Both the position numbers and the translations under genes were made by a program. DNA of 64,000 nucleotides, from positions 62,001-126,000 of the forward strand of contig NZ_BMCU01000001.1 in assembly GCF_014635345.1 (NCBI RefSeq), in the 5' to 3' direction. Every line of letters begins with the position of its first letter. Position 1 is the first letter of the stretch. Source of the DNA: Rhodococcoides trifolii (GTDB lineage Bacteria > Actinomycetota > Actinomycetes > Mycobacteriales > Mycobacteriaceae). Below the pieces are notes generated by a model. It was given only the letters and a program-made list of their open reading frames with translations, ran no database searches and was not told where the DNA came from. This document shows positions 24,861 to 32,838 of this stretch, piece after piece.

Positions 24861-25145
24861 TCAGGTCATCCTGCCGGCTACAGGCGTTTTCTTTCTCCAT
24901 GCGCGCCACAGCAACCGCAGAGCAAGTCCGAGTGCAAGGAACGGTGACAGCAGAAGCACCCACCCGAGGGCGCCCTGCGCACCGAAAAAGGCTGCGAGAA
25001 AGATCAGACCAGCGATAGTGAGAATCCGCTGCTGCCGTCGACCAGGGCGAGGATTTCCTTCCCGGACGCGGGCGTTCCAGTACCGGGCCATCCGGTAATT
25101 TTCCGGACCACCGCGCTGGAATACAACCCGAGTCAGTCGGGACAC
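24861..25145 (-). CDS. Small hypothetical membrane protein
   Basis: A 94-residue protein with a basic N-terminal 40 residues and two transmembrane helices (LTIAGLIFLAAFFGAQGAL and WVLLLSPFLALGLALRLLW). No family recognised. It starts with GTG 25145; an internal ATG giving MARYWNARVREG is an alternative. It may be co-transcribed with the deaminase gene, 16 bases downstream. Confidence 0.55.
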   Translation of the reverse strand: MSRLTRVVFQRGGPENYRMARYWNARVREGNPRPGRRQQRILTIAGLIFLAAFFGAQGALGWVLLLSPFLALGLALRLLWRAWRKKTPVAGRMT

Positions 25146-25241
25146 ACTCGACCGCGGAGTTCAGACCTGCTGCACGGTGTTCCTCGTTGGATGTCCGCGC
25201 CTTACCCATCGGACCGAAAGCCGAGGGTACCCTCAGAACAG

Positions 25242-25259
25242 AGTTTGGGTCCCCAAACT
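25242..25259. promoter_or_regulatory. Palindrome upstream of the riboswitch promoter
   Basis: AGTTTGGGTCCCCAAACT is an 8-bp perfect inverted repeat with a 2-base centre. It ends 11 bases before the -35 box and is well placed as an operator, for example for a metal-sensing DtxR/MntR-type regulator; the regulator is unknown. Confidence 0.45.
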
Positions 25260-25270
25260 TATTGCGAGAG

Positions 25271-25299
25271 TTGCACTTTCGCGAACGCAACTTTATTGT
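25271..25299 (+). promoter_or_regulatory. Promoter of the riboswitch/GDT1 transcript
   Basis: TTGCAC (25271-25276) and TATTGT (25294-25299) are separated by exactly 17 bases. Transcription would begin near 25306, at the 5' edge of the aptamer. Confidence 0.6.
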
Positions 25300-25308
25300 C
25301 GTATTCAG

Positions 25309-25415
25309 CGAAGGGGAGTAGCCCCCAATCACCGCGTCGACATACTGGCCTTGCGCCCGGTGCGGTGAACCCAGTTGGCAGCTGGGTGGGCGAGACCTTC
25401 GGTCCCTGACCGAAG
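25309..25415 (+). ncRNA. yybP-ykoY manganese riboswitch
   Basis: The leader contains AAGGGGAGTAGC (25311-25322), CATACTGG and GCGAGACCTT (about 25390-25399), the conserved core blocks of the yybP-ykoY aptamer. CGAAGG (25309-25314) can pair with CCTTCG (25396-25401) as stem P1, while CTTCGG (25397-25402) can instead pair with CCGAAG (25410-25415). The two pairings exclude each other, a switch. With no T tract and the RBS GGAGG at 25424-25428 right behind, control may be at translation initiation or by an unusual terminator. Mn2+ binding should turn the gene on. Confidence 0.82.
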
Positions 25416-25433
25416 TGTCTTCTGGAGGATTCG

Positions 25434-26108
25434 ATGTTCGCTGCCCTACTGCTCAGTTTCGGTGTCATCTTCGTCGCCGAGCTCGGCGACAAGTCCCAGC
25501 TCATGGCCATGACGTTCGCCCTCAAGTACCGCTGGTGGGTCGTCATCTCTGCCATCACGGTCGCCACGACCATCGTCCACTTGGTCTCGGTGGCCGTCGG
25601 CCACTTCCTCGGCCTGTCGTTGCCCACGAACCTCATCGGCATCGTCGGCGGCATCGCCTTTCTCGTCTTCGGCCTGTGGACCCTGCGCGGGGACTCACTC
25701 AGCGACGACGAGACCACCAAGGCCGACAAGGTCACCAAGTCCGCGTTCTTCGCCGTCGCGTCGGCCTTCTTCCTCGCCGAACTCGGCGACAAGACTATGC
25801 TGGCCACCGTCACCCTCGCGTCCGACAACAACTGGGTCGGCGTCTGGATCGGTTCGACCGTGGGCATGGTCGCGGCCGACGCCCTCGCCATCGTGGTCGG
25901 GGCGGTGCTCGGCAAGCACCTTCCGGAGCGGCTCATTCAGTACGGAGCGGCCACGTTGTTCTTCGTCTTCGGGGTCTGGCTGGTGCTCGAGGGTCTCTAC
26001 CCCGAGACGTCGATCGGCGTTATCGCAGCCGTCGCAACGTTCGTCGTCGGCAGCGCGCTGACGTGGTGGCGAATGTCGGTCGAGCGCACCCGTGTCGACG
26101 CGTCCTGA
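25434..26108 (+). CDS. GDT1/TMEM165 (UPF0016) family cation transporter, probable Mn2+ exporter
   Basis: A 224-residue membrane protein with six to seven helices and the duplicated family signature E-x-G-D-K-(S/T): FVAELGDKSQLMAM at ~15-25 and FLAELGDKTMLATV at ~112-122. The two motifs form the cation path. Family members export Mn2+ or exchange Ca2+/H+. The manganese riboswitch directly upstream supports Mn2+ export. Its end overlaps the start of the nucleotidyltransferase gene by 17 bases. Confidence 0.92.
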   Translation: MFAALLLSFGVIFVAELGDKSQLMAMTFALKYRWWVVISAITVATTIVHLVSVAVGHFLGLSLPTNLIGIVGGIAFLVFGLWTLRGDSLSDDETTKADKVTKSAFFAVASAFFLAELGDKTMLATVTLASDNNWVGVWIGSTVGMVAADALAIVVGAVLGKHLPERLIQYGAATLFFVFGVWLVLEGLYPETSIGVIAAVATFVVGSALTWWRMSVERTRVDAS

Positions 26109-26661
26109 GTTCCTCGCGGCGGTCCTGACCAACCCGGTCAACGCCGCAATTCTCGAACGCGGCGGCGAACTCGGCCAACCCGCCTGGTACCTCGCCGCGG
26201 GCGCGGTGTTCCAGACGGTGTGGAACCACCTGGACGGGCGAGATCCCGGCGCGGGGATCAACGACTACGACTTCTTCTACTTCGACACCGACCTCTCGTA
26301 CGAGGCCGAGGACGCCGTGATCGCAAGCGCACGCGACCTGTTCGCCGACCTCGGCGTCGACGTAGAGGTGAGAAATCAAGCGCGCGTACATCTTTGGTAC
26401 GAGAAGAAGTTCGGGAAGCCGGGCGTGCAATTCAGCTCGTGCGAGAACGCGATCGACCACTTCGCCTCCCCGGTCTGTTCCTACGGCGTGCGCAGGGAAC
26501 CCGACGGCGCCTTCTCCGTCTACGCCCCGTTCGGGTACGCCGACCTGTTCGACCGCGTCGTCCGGCCCAACACGGCGCTCGCAACCCGTGAGGTCTTCGA
26601 AGCGAAAGCCGCACGGTGGGCGCGGGAGTGGCCGGGAGTGTCCGTCGTAGGCTGGCCCTGA
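26092..26661 (+). CDS. Nucleotidyltransferase-fold family protein (DUF925 type)
   Basis: A 189-residue soluble protein. AAGAVFQTVWNHLDG and INDYDFFYFDTDLSYEAEDA are the hallmark of the nucleotidyltransferase family with a G-(S/A) helix and a D-x-D/DYD metal triad; VEVRNQARVHLWYEKKFG follows. The reaction is unknown. GTG 26092 starts inside the end of the transporter gene, so they are one operon. Confidence 0.85.
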   Translation: MSTRPEFLAAVLTNPVNAAILERGGELGQPAWYLAAGAVFQTVWNHLDGRDPGAGINDYDFFYFDTDLSYEAEDAVIASARDLFADLGVDVEVRNQARVHLWYEKKFGKPGVQFSSCENAIDHFASPVCSYGVRREPDGAFSVYAPFGYADLFDRVVRPNTALATREVFEAKAARWAREWPGVSVVGWP

Positions 26662-26663
26662 AA

Positions 26664-26691
26664 AACTGTCAGCTACTGGAACTGTCAGCTA
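26664..26691. repeat. 12-bp direct repeat upstream of the SDR gene
   Basis: AACTGTCAGCTA occurs at 26664-26675 and 26680-26691, a 16-base period, in the short gap before the SDR gene. Two tandem half-sites on the same face of the helix could bind a regulator. Confidence 0.45.
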
Positions 26692-26722
26692 TCTGAAGAA
26701 TTCAGCGACGAAGGGAACCTCA

Positions 26723-27490
26723 GTGGAGATTGCGGGAACAGCGGCACTGGTCACAGGAGGCGCCTCCGGTCTCGGAGCCGCCACCGCCGAACGACTGGCC
26801 GGACAGGGCGCCACGGTGTTCGGTCTGGACCTCGCTCAGTCCATCGAGAAGGCTGCCGGTTCCGTCCCCGACGGTGTCACGCTGATCGAAGCCGACGTCA
26901 CGAGCGACGAGGGCGTCCGCGCCGCGATCGCGCAGATCGCCGAGTCGGGAGTACCGCTGCGCATCGTCGTGAACTGCGCCGGCGTCGGCTGGGCCGGACG
27001 CATCCTGTCCAAGAAGGGCCCCCACGACCTCGAGCTCTTCCGCACGGTCATCACCATCAACCTGCTCGGCACCTTCAACGTGATGCGCCTCGCCGCGGAC
27101 CACATCCAGTCCCTGCCGACGGTCGACGAGGCCGGACAGCGCGGCGTCGTCATCAACACCGCGTCGGTGGCGGCGTTCGAAGGCCAGATCGGGCAGATCG
27201 CATACTCCGCATCCAAGGGCGGCGTTGCCGGTATGACGGTTCCGGCTGCACGCGACCTTGCTCAGTTCGGCATTCGGGTGAACACCATCGCGCCCGGAAT
27301 CGTCGATACCCCGATGCTCGCGGGAGTCGACGCCGAGTACCGCAAGGGCCTCGAAGCGGGCGTGCCGTTCCCGTCGCGTCTGGCCAAGCCGACCGAGTAC
27401 GCGCAGCTCGCGCAGATGATCGTCGAGCACGACTACCTCAATGGCGAAACCATTCGCATGGACGGCGCGCTGCGAATGGCGCCGCGCTAG
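26723..27490 (+). CDS. Short-chain dehydrogenase, 3-hydroxyacyl-CoA dehydrogenase (HSD17B10) type
   Basis: A 255-residue classical SDR: TGGASGLG binds the cofactor (LDLA acidic turn favours NAD), NCAGVG is the structural motif, Ser/Tyr/Lys catalysis lies in NTASVAAFEGQIGQIAYSASK. The pattern 'AGTAALVTGGASGLGAATAE ... APGIVDTPML' is that of type II 3-hydroxyacyl-CoA dehydrogenases, which oxidise 3-hydroxyacyl-CoA in beta-oxidation. The GTG start follows GAAGGGAA. A hairpin terminator lies downstream. Confidence 0.9.
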   Translation: MEIAGTAALVTGGASGLGAATAERLAGQGATVFGLDLAQSIEKAAGSVPDGVTLIEADVTSDEGVRAAIAQIAESGVPLRIVVNCAGVGWAGRILSKKGPHDLELFRTVITINLLGTFNVMRLAADHIQSLPTVDEAGQRGVVINTASVAAFEGQIGQIAYSASKGGVAGMTVPAARDLAQFGIRVNTIAPGIVDTPMLAGVDAEYRKGLEAGVPFPSRLAKPTEYAQLAQMIVEHDYLNGETIRMDGALRMAPR

Positions 27491-27544
27491 AGAAAGTTTT
27501 TCGGTCCCACCCATCCGCCCTGCGTGGTGGACCGAATTGCTACC

Positions 27545-27599
27545 CGAGAGACCCGCTGACGCTACCGACCCCCGACCGGCAGCTTTGGCGGGTCTCTCG
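27545..27599. terminator. Hairpin terminator after the SDR gene
   Basis: A perfect 12-bp stem (27545-27556/27588-27599) with a 31-nt loop is followed by a short CTTTGT. It serves convergent genes (SDR + and small membrane protein -). Confidence 0.7.
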
Positions 27600-27621
27600 C
27601 TTTGTGCCCACCATTGTCGAA

Positions 27622-27858
27622 CTATCGACGACCAATTCTCCGGTCCACTCGACGTCCGACGATCCCCACGACGGCGCAGCTCACGACACCGATCAGCAGG
27701 TGAACAGCCCAGGCTCCGACGAGCGTCGGACCGCCCCAGGATGTGGCGTAAGAACCGTCGCGTACGACAGCCGGATAGAAGACTCCCCGCACGGCGGTGA
27801 GGACGACGAGGACCGCGAACACCGATCCGAACGCCGCGCGTACGACCCACCGCGTCAT
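27622..27858 (-). CDS. Small hypothetical membrane protein
   Basis: A 78-residue protein with two transmembrane helices (FGSVFAVLVVLTAVRGVFY and GAWAVHLLIGVVSCAVVGIV) and an Arg-rich tail. No family recognised. Its ATG overlaps the stop of the RecB-like nuclease gene by four bases, which supports it being real and fixes the start. Confidence 0.65.
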   Translation of the reverse strand: MTRWVVRAAFGSVFAVLVVLTAVRGVFYPAVVRDGSYATSWGGPTLVGAWAVHLLIGVVSCAVVGIVGRRVDRRIGRR

Positions 27859-29468
27859 GCCGCGGGGCCGCGCAGGTCGTCCGCCGTCGGGATGTCCTCG
27901 ACCGCCCGCTCCGCCATCCACACCCGCAGTGCGCGTGTGGCCTGCACGTCGTCCTCGTTGTACTCGAGCAGGCGGGTCCGCTGGGAGTGGTCGGAGTCGC
28001 CGTCGTAGCCGACGGCCTCGCGGTACCAGCCCATCGACGCTTCCCCGCCGGCCTCGGAATCGCGCCACGTGAACCCGGCCACCGGCGCCACCTTCTTCAG
28101 TCCCTTGCCCGACGGGCACACGAAGTTCTCCGACACCGCGATGTACATGTCGACCCACTCGGGCCCGTCGATGAACTCCCGGATCTCCGCCTCGGTGGGG
28201 ACGCCCGGCATACCGTCGAATCGTCTGGCCGAGTCGAGCAGCCACTTGTCCTCGGCCGACCGTGAGTAGCAGTACGCCGCGAACGTCTGTCCGGCGTCGT
28301 GCGCGTCGGCGCGCCTGCCCATCAGCCAACCCCAGAACTCGGCGAACGACCGTGCCTCGTCGAGCGTCGGTACCGGTTCCCACGTCAGGAACGCGCGGTA
28401 CTCGGGAACGGTTCCGTCGCGCCGGTCGAGGAGGGTGCCCCACATGTACGCGCCGTGTTCCTGGTAACTCTCCATGTCGACGTCGACCTCGACGTCCGCC
28501 CGCGTCACCGTGACCTCGGCCCTCTTACGGACCAGTGGGACCTTCGTCAGCCATGCCCTCGCCAGCACGACGGCCTCGGCGAAGTCACCGTGCGGCCAGT
28601 TCTCGGGGACGCCGCCGGTCCACTGCGCAAGCTCGTCGACTGTCCGAATTCCCGCCGCGCGCAAGGCGTCCGCTCGACCACCGGGAGCAACCAGGCTCAC
28701 GTCGTGCGCTGCCTCGAGCTGCGCACTGCAGTCGGTCCACCACCGGCACGATCGACACTCCCCGACCCGCGACGGAACCGTCAGTGCCCGACCCTGAGCC
28801 ACCGCCAGCCGGTCGCCGAAACGCTCGTCGTACTCGCCCGCAACCGCCGCCAGATCGTGGACCAGCATGCAATCGGCTCCGAAGCCGATCACGCCGCCGA
28901 GGTCGGAGGCCCCCGCAAGACCCACGACGGCAAGCAGGCGGTGCGCGTGGACGAGCGCCAGCTGATCGCGCAGTTGGGAGCGAACCTTGCGGGTTGCGTC
29001 GGGGCGCGGGTCCCAGGCCCCCAGCGGAGAGGTAAGTGCACCGGCACCCGGATCGGTGACCTTGTGATTGACCACCAGGACGGGGGCGTACCCGCCGGCC
29101 GGGTCGGCCATCAACATGTCGCACCGCCCGCGTCGACCGTCCACGTCGTCCTCGGCGAACACCGCACCCCAGACGATCGAGGCGCCGGATCGGCACGCAG
29201 CAAGGGTGGCCTCGATGCGCGCGTTCCGCGAGGTGTCCGCTGGCACGATCACCGCACCCAGGCCTGCCATCTCGTCCCGGATCACCTCGCGGTGCGCAGC
29301 CGCCGCCTCACGGCGCTGGACCACACCGGCGTCTTCCTTCACCCCGCGCAACAACGAGCCGTACGCGGTGTCGAGATAGAGCCGATGACGGCACCGGGTC
29401 AGCGACCCGGCGTCGATCGTCACCGGCGGGAGGGCCGGAGGCCGCTCGTCCTCGACTCGTGAGCTCAT
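27855..29468 (-). CDS. TM0106-family RecB-like nuclease
   Basis: A 537-residue protein. The N-terminal half is RecB/PD-(D/E)XK-like: LTRCRHRLYLD, WGAVFAEDDVDGRRGRCDML and VVNHKVTD, then a Cys cluster (GECRSCRWWTDC) that could bind an Fe-S cluster as in AddB/Cas4-like nucleases. The C-terminal half has an RNase H-like fold with DVDMESYQEHGAYMWG and LEYNEDDVQATRALR, the last two acidic motifs of YprB-type exonucleases. The biological role is unknown, probably DNA repair or processing. TACGCT lies six bases before the ATG (leaderless). Confidence 0.85.
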   Translation of the reverse strand: MSSRVEDERPPALPPVTIDAGSLTRCRHRLYLDTAYGSLLRGVKEDAGVVQRREAAAAHREVIRDEMAGLGAVIVPADTSRNARIEATLAACRSGASIVWGAVFAEDDVDGRRGRCDMLMADPAGGYAPVLVVNHKVTDPGAGALTSPLGAWDPRPDATRKVRSQLRDQLALVHAHRLLAVVGLAGASDLGGVIGFGADCMLVHDLAAVAGEYDERFGDRLAVAQGRALTVPSRVGECRSCRWWTDCSAQLEAAHDVSLVAPGGRADALRAAGIRTVDELAQWTGGVPENWPHGDFAEAVVLARAWLTKVPLVRKRAEVTVTRADVEVDVDMESYQEHGAYMWGTLLDRRDGTVPEYRAFLTWEPVPTLDEARSFAEFWGWLMGRRADAHDAGQTFAAYCYSRSAEDKWLLDSARRFDGMPGVPTEAEIREFIDGPEWVDMYIAVSENFVCPSGKGLKKVAPVAGFTWRDSEAGGEASMGWYREAVGYDGDSDHSQRTRLLEYNEDDVQATRALRVWMAERAVEDIPTADDLRGPAA

Positions 29469-29559
29469 TCTCGCAGCGTAGAACCAGGGGGTGACACGAT
29501 TGCCGTGACAGCCCGATAGGCTCGTGCGAAAGCACTACTACAGAGGGGGATCGTTCGCG

Positions 29560-30198
29560 ATGGCCTTGTTCACGAAACGCACCTCCCGTGCCACCCGCAA
29601 GGCGGAAGCGAAAGCCCTGCTGCACAAGGCGAAGATCGAAGCCAAGCTCAACGCCAAGAACGAGCGCAAGCAGCTCAAGGAGCTCGTCAAGAACGACAAC
29701 AAGGCGCTCGCGAACCAGCAGAAGCTCGACAAGGCCGCTCTGAAGACGTACGAGGTTCAGCAGAAGGCTGCCAACGAAGGCAAGCTGACCGTCGGCAAGG
29801 TGCGCAAATACATCGCGATCGCCCGCGTGGTGTCGCCCATCCTGATGCCCATCGCCTACAAGTTGTCGACCGTCGTCCGCGCGCAGCTCGACGAGCGTCG
29901 CGCCACCCGGATCGGCGTCGGCGTGGGCGAACTCGCCGAGTTCACCGGCCACGGCGCCAAGTTGAGCGCGCGGATCTCCGGTGCGGAGAGGTCCACCAAG
30001 CAGATCGAGGCAACGCATTCCGGCGAGGAGGTCGGCAAGTTCGTCTCCGCGATCTCGGGTCGGCTCACGGAGCTGACCACCGCCGTCCGCGCAGCCGAGC
30101 AGATGCCGCCCGCCCGCCGCAAGATCGCACACGCCGCCATCAGCAACGAGCTCGACGGCATCGAGGCCGACATCCTCGCCCGCCTCGGCGTGCGCTGA
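29560..30198 (+). CDS. DUF6474 family protein
   Basis: A 212-residue protein with an extremely Lys/Ala-rich first 80 residues (KAEAKALLHKAKIEAKLNAK) predicted as one long helix, a short hydrophobic stretch (ARVVSPILMPIAYKLSTVV) and a helical C-terminus. It matches the actinobacterial DUF6474 pattern; no function is known. GAGGGGGA at 29543-29550 is a good Shine-Dalgarno before ATG 29560, and TAGGCT (29517-29522) may be the -10 box. Confidence 0.75.
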   Translation: MALFTKRTSRATRKAEAKALLHKAKIEAKLNAKNERKQLKELVKNDNKALANQQKLDKAALKTYEVQQKAANEGKLTVGKVRKYIAIARVVSPILMPIAYKLSTVVRAQLDERRATRIGVGVGELAEFTGHGAKLSARISGAERSTKQIEATHSGEEVGKFVSAISGRLTELTTAVRAAEQMPPARRKIAHAAISNELDGIEADILARLGVR

Positions 30199-30211
30199 CC
30201 CAATCGACGCC

Positions 30212-30730
30212 GTGACACGAGAGCTACGTGGGGGTTCCGTCGGTGCCCTGACCGCAGCTCTCGCGGTCGCGGCTCACGGTGTGGGTGGAGGCGGGATTCC
30301 GTCCTCCACGTCGTGGGTGTTCCTCCTCGCGCTGTGCGTGTGCGTCGGGGTCGGCGCCGCGACCGTGTCCCCGTCGGCGCCGTCGCTCCCCGTACTGGTG
30401 GGGTGGCTCGCGGCGGGACAGGGTCTCGCGCACTGGGCGCTGTCCCTACACCTCGGCCCGTCCGATGCGGCAATGACGCACCCCTCGATGAGCGCACCGA
30501 TGTGGGGAGCGCACGCCGCGGCCGTCACCGCATGCGCACTCCTGGTCGTCGCCGCCGAACGTCTGTACGGGCCGATCACCTCGGTGCTGCGTGCGCCGTT
30601 GCTCGCACCCCTCTCTCGGCCGTGGGTTGCGGTGACACTGCTCCCGACCAGCGACGTCGCCGCCCTGCCGAACCGAACCGATCTGCAGTTCGACATCTCG
30701 AGGCGTGGGCCGCCGGTCGCGTCGTTCTGA
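30212..30730 (+). CDS. Membrane protein at the head of the copper gene set
   Basis: A 172-residue protein with four predicted transmembrane helices and a His/Met-rich loop between helices 3 and 4 (DAAMTHPSMSAPMWGAHA), which might bind copper. I cannot name the family with certainty; similar small membrane proteins precede ycnI in related genomes. GTG start at 30212. It lies 36 bases before ycnI. Confidence 0.65.
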   Translation: MTRELRGGSVGALTAALAVAAHGVGGGGIPSSTSWVFLLALCVCVGVGAATVSPSAPSLPVLVGWLAAGQGLAHWALSLHLGPSDAAMTHPSMSAPMWGAHAAAVTACALLVVAAERLYGPITSVLRAPLLAPLSRPWVAVTLLPTSDVAALPNRTDLQFDISRRGPPVASF

Positions 30731-30766
30731 CGCACCACCCCTTCCACGACTCGAGAAAGCACAACC

Positions 30767-31408
30767 ATGAACACCTCTATTCGGCGTGCCCTCGGCACGA
30801 CTGCCCTGACCACCGCCGCCCTCCTGGCCGCGAGCGGAGTTGCCTCCGCACACGTTTCCGTCAACGCCCCGTCCGCGGCACAAGGCGGGTACACCGTGCT
30901 CGAGTTCCGCGTCCCGACGGAATCGGAGACGGCCAGCACCACTGCCGTCACCGTCGAACTGCCCGGCCTCGCATCGGCCCGTACCGAACCCATCCCCGGA
31001 TGGACGGCCACGACCGAGAAGGACGGCGGCGACCTCGTCACGTCCGTCACCTGGACCGCCAACCCCGGTGCGGGCGTTCCGCCCGGCGAGTTCCAACGAT
31101 TCGTCGTCAGCGCCGGACCGCTCCCCGCACAGGACGAGGTGGAGTTCCCGGCCACCCAGACCTACAGCGACGGGTCGGTGGTCGACTGGAACGAAGCCAC
31201 GCCCGCCAGTGGAGAAGAACCCGAACACCCCTCGCCGACACTCGAATTGGCGGCCGGGTCGGACGACACCGTCGCCTCCGCCGTCGCTGCACCGAGCTCG
31301 TCCGACTCCGACACCACCGCCCGGTGGCTCGGGGGCATCGGTCTGGTCCTCGGCGCACTCGGTGCCGCGCTGGGAATCGGAGCCACCGTCAGGAGCCGAC
31401 GCTCGTGA
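30767..31408 (+). CDS. ycnI: YcnI-type copper-binding protein (DUF1775)
   Basis: A 213-residue exported protein. A signal peptide ends at ASGVASA-H, leaving an N-terminal histidine that with a later Trp/Glu site forms the copper site of YcnI (HVSVNAP, EFRVPTES, PGWTATTEKDGG). A C-terminal helix (GGIGLVLGALGAALGIGATV) anchors it to the membrane, outside face. It overlaps copC by GTGA, so the two are co-translated. Confidence 0.9.
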   Translation: MNTSIRRALGTTALTTAALLAASGVASAHVSVNAPSAAQGGYTVLEFRVPTESETASTTAVTVELPGLASARTEPIPGWTATTEKDGGDLVTSVTWTANPGAGVPPGEFQRFVVSAGPLPAQDEVEFPATQTYSDGSVVDWNEATPASGEEPEHPSPTLELAAGSDDTVASAVAAPSSSDSDTTARWLGGIGLVLGALGAALGIGATVRSRRS

Positions 31409-31911
31409 AACGCCTCGCTGCGCTGATCGTGGGAGTGCTTGCCGCGCTGACGCTGTCGGTAGGAACGGCGTCGGCTCACTCGGTCGCCGTGTCGAGCACA
31501 CCGGAGAACGCGTCCAGCGTCGACACCGGTCCCGCGCAGGCCAGCGTGACGTTCAACGAGGCCATCCAGTCGCAGTTCGCGTCTTTGACCGTCGTGGGAC
31601 CGGACGGAAACCTGTGGTCGCGTAGCGATCCCACGGTGTCGGGAGCGACGGTCTCGGTCGACGTCGGCGATCTGGGTCCCACCGGGACGTACACGATCGC
31701 GTACCGCGTCACCTCCGCCGACGGTCATCCCGTCAGCGGGACCCGGACGTTCGACCTGACGGCGGCCGGATCCGGAACACCCGGACCGGCCGCCGACGCG
31801 GATGCTGCGTCGGATTCGTCGGCGGGCGGAGTTCCGTTGTGGCCGTTCCTCGTTGCGGCGGTCGTCGTCTTCGCGGGCGGTCTGTTCTTCGCCCTGCGCA
31901 AGAAGGCCTGA
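31405..31911 (+). CDS. copC: Copper resistance protein CopC
   Basis: A 168-residue protein with a signal peptide cleaved after TASA, giving an N-terminal His (HSVAVSSTPENASSV). The second copper ligand set is in YRVTSADGHPVSGTRTF. A C-terminal helix (LWPFLVAAVVVFAGGLFFAL) tethers it. CopC binds Cu(II) outside the cell and may hand it to CopD. The GTG at 31405 overlaps the ycnI stop. Confidence 0.92.
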   Translation: MKRLAALIVGVLAALTLSVGTASAHSVAVSSTPENASSVDTGPAQASVTFNEAIQSQFASLTVVGPDGNLWSRSDPTVSGATVSVDVGDLGPTGTYTIAYRVTSADGHPVSGTRTFDLTAAGSGTPGPAADADAASDSSAGGVPLWPFLVAAVVVFAGGLFFALRKKA

Positions 31912-31915
31912 GCGG

Positions 31916-32818
31916 GTGGGACGGCGGTACGCGGCAGCGGCCGTCGTCCCCACCGGTCTCGTCGGTGTCGCGATCGGTTGGGCACTGTCCCAACCGCTCG
32001 GGCCCGACAGCGGCAGTATCGTTCGGGTCCTCTCGCTCCTTCTCGGTTCGACCGTGCTGGGATTCGGTGCGCTGGGCTTGTTCTCCCGTCCGCAGTGGAC
32101 GTCGATAGCCGCTCTGTCTGCAGGATGGGCTGTGGCAGAGGCGTTTCTGCTGGCGCTGGCTGCTGCCGACGTGTCGGGGCGTCGAGTCTGGTCGGTGCCG
32201 GTTCCGGCGTTCCTGAACTTCCTGCAGAACATCTCGGTCGGGCAGATCGGTGTCGCCACCCTGGTGTGCTTGATCGTGATCACCGGCGTCGCCGTCGCCG
32301 CCGCGCGATCGGGTGCGGAATGGTCGACGGTTCTCGTCGTCGTGCTCGCGGCGTTCGCGTCGATCGCCCGCCCGATCTCGGGGCACATGTCGCAGCAGCC
32401 GTTCGGGTCTCTGCTCGATGTGTTCCATGTCCTGGCCGCATCGGTGTGGCTCGGCATGTTGCTCGCGATGGCGCTGTCACTGCGCAGCAGACGTGATTGG
32501 GCGCAGACGCTTCCGCGGTACTCCCGAATTGCGTTCTGGTGTGTGGTGATCCTGTCGATTTCGGGAATTGCCAACGCGCTGATCCGATTACGTACCGTCG
32601 ACGCCCTCGTCGGTACCGGGTACGGGCACATCGTGATAGCGAAGAGCCTGCTGACCGTGATTCTGGTGGCCGGGGGGTGGCGGCTGCGCCGGATCTGGGT
32701 CAGCCGAATCGGCGATCACCGCGTGCGGGAGGAGGAATCCTTCCGGCATGCGGTGATCGAAACTGCAGTGATGGCGCTGGCTTTCGGTTTGGCAGCGGCG
32801 CTCGCGACCACGCCCTAG
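31916..32818 (+). CDS. copD: CopD-family copper transport membrane protein
   Basis: A 300-residue protein with eight predicted helices and the CopD pattern: GHMSQQPFGSLLDVFHVLAA with the His-x(n)-His copper residues, SVWLGMLL, RYSRIAFWCVVILSISGIANAL and GYGHIVIAKSLLTVILVAGG. It starts with GTG four bases after the copC stop. CopD carries copper across the membrane in some bacteria; direction is disputed. Confidence 0.88.
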   Translation: MGRRYAAAAVVPTGLVGVAIGWALSQPLGPDSGSIVRVLSLLLGSTVLGFGALGLFSRPQWTSIAALSAGWAVAEAFLLALAAADVSGRRVWSVPVPAFLNFLQNISVGQIGVATLVCLIVITGVAVAAARSGAEWSTVLVVVLAAFASIARPISGHMSQQPFGSLLDVFHVLAASVWLGMLLAMALSLRSRRDWAQTLPRYSRIAFWCVVILSISGIANALIRLRTVDALVGTGYGHIVIAKSLLTVILVAGGWRLRRIWVSRIGDHRVREEESFRHAVIETAVMALAFGLAAALATTP

Positions 32819-32838
32819 TCGTTGCGTACGGTTCCTGT

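Noticed and set aside
25271..25290. Inverted repeat GTTGC/GCAAC around the -35 region as a separate operator
   Set aside because: Only five base pairs with a 12-base spacer, too weak to report apart from the promoter.
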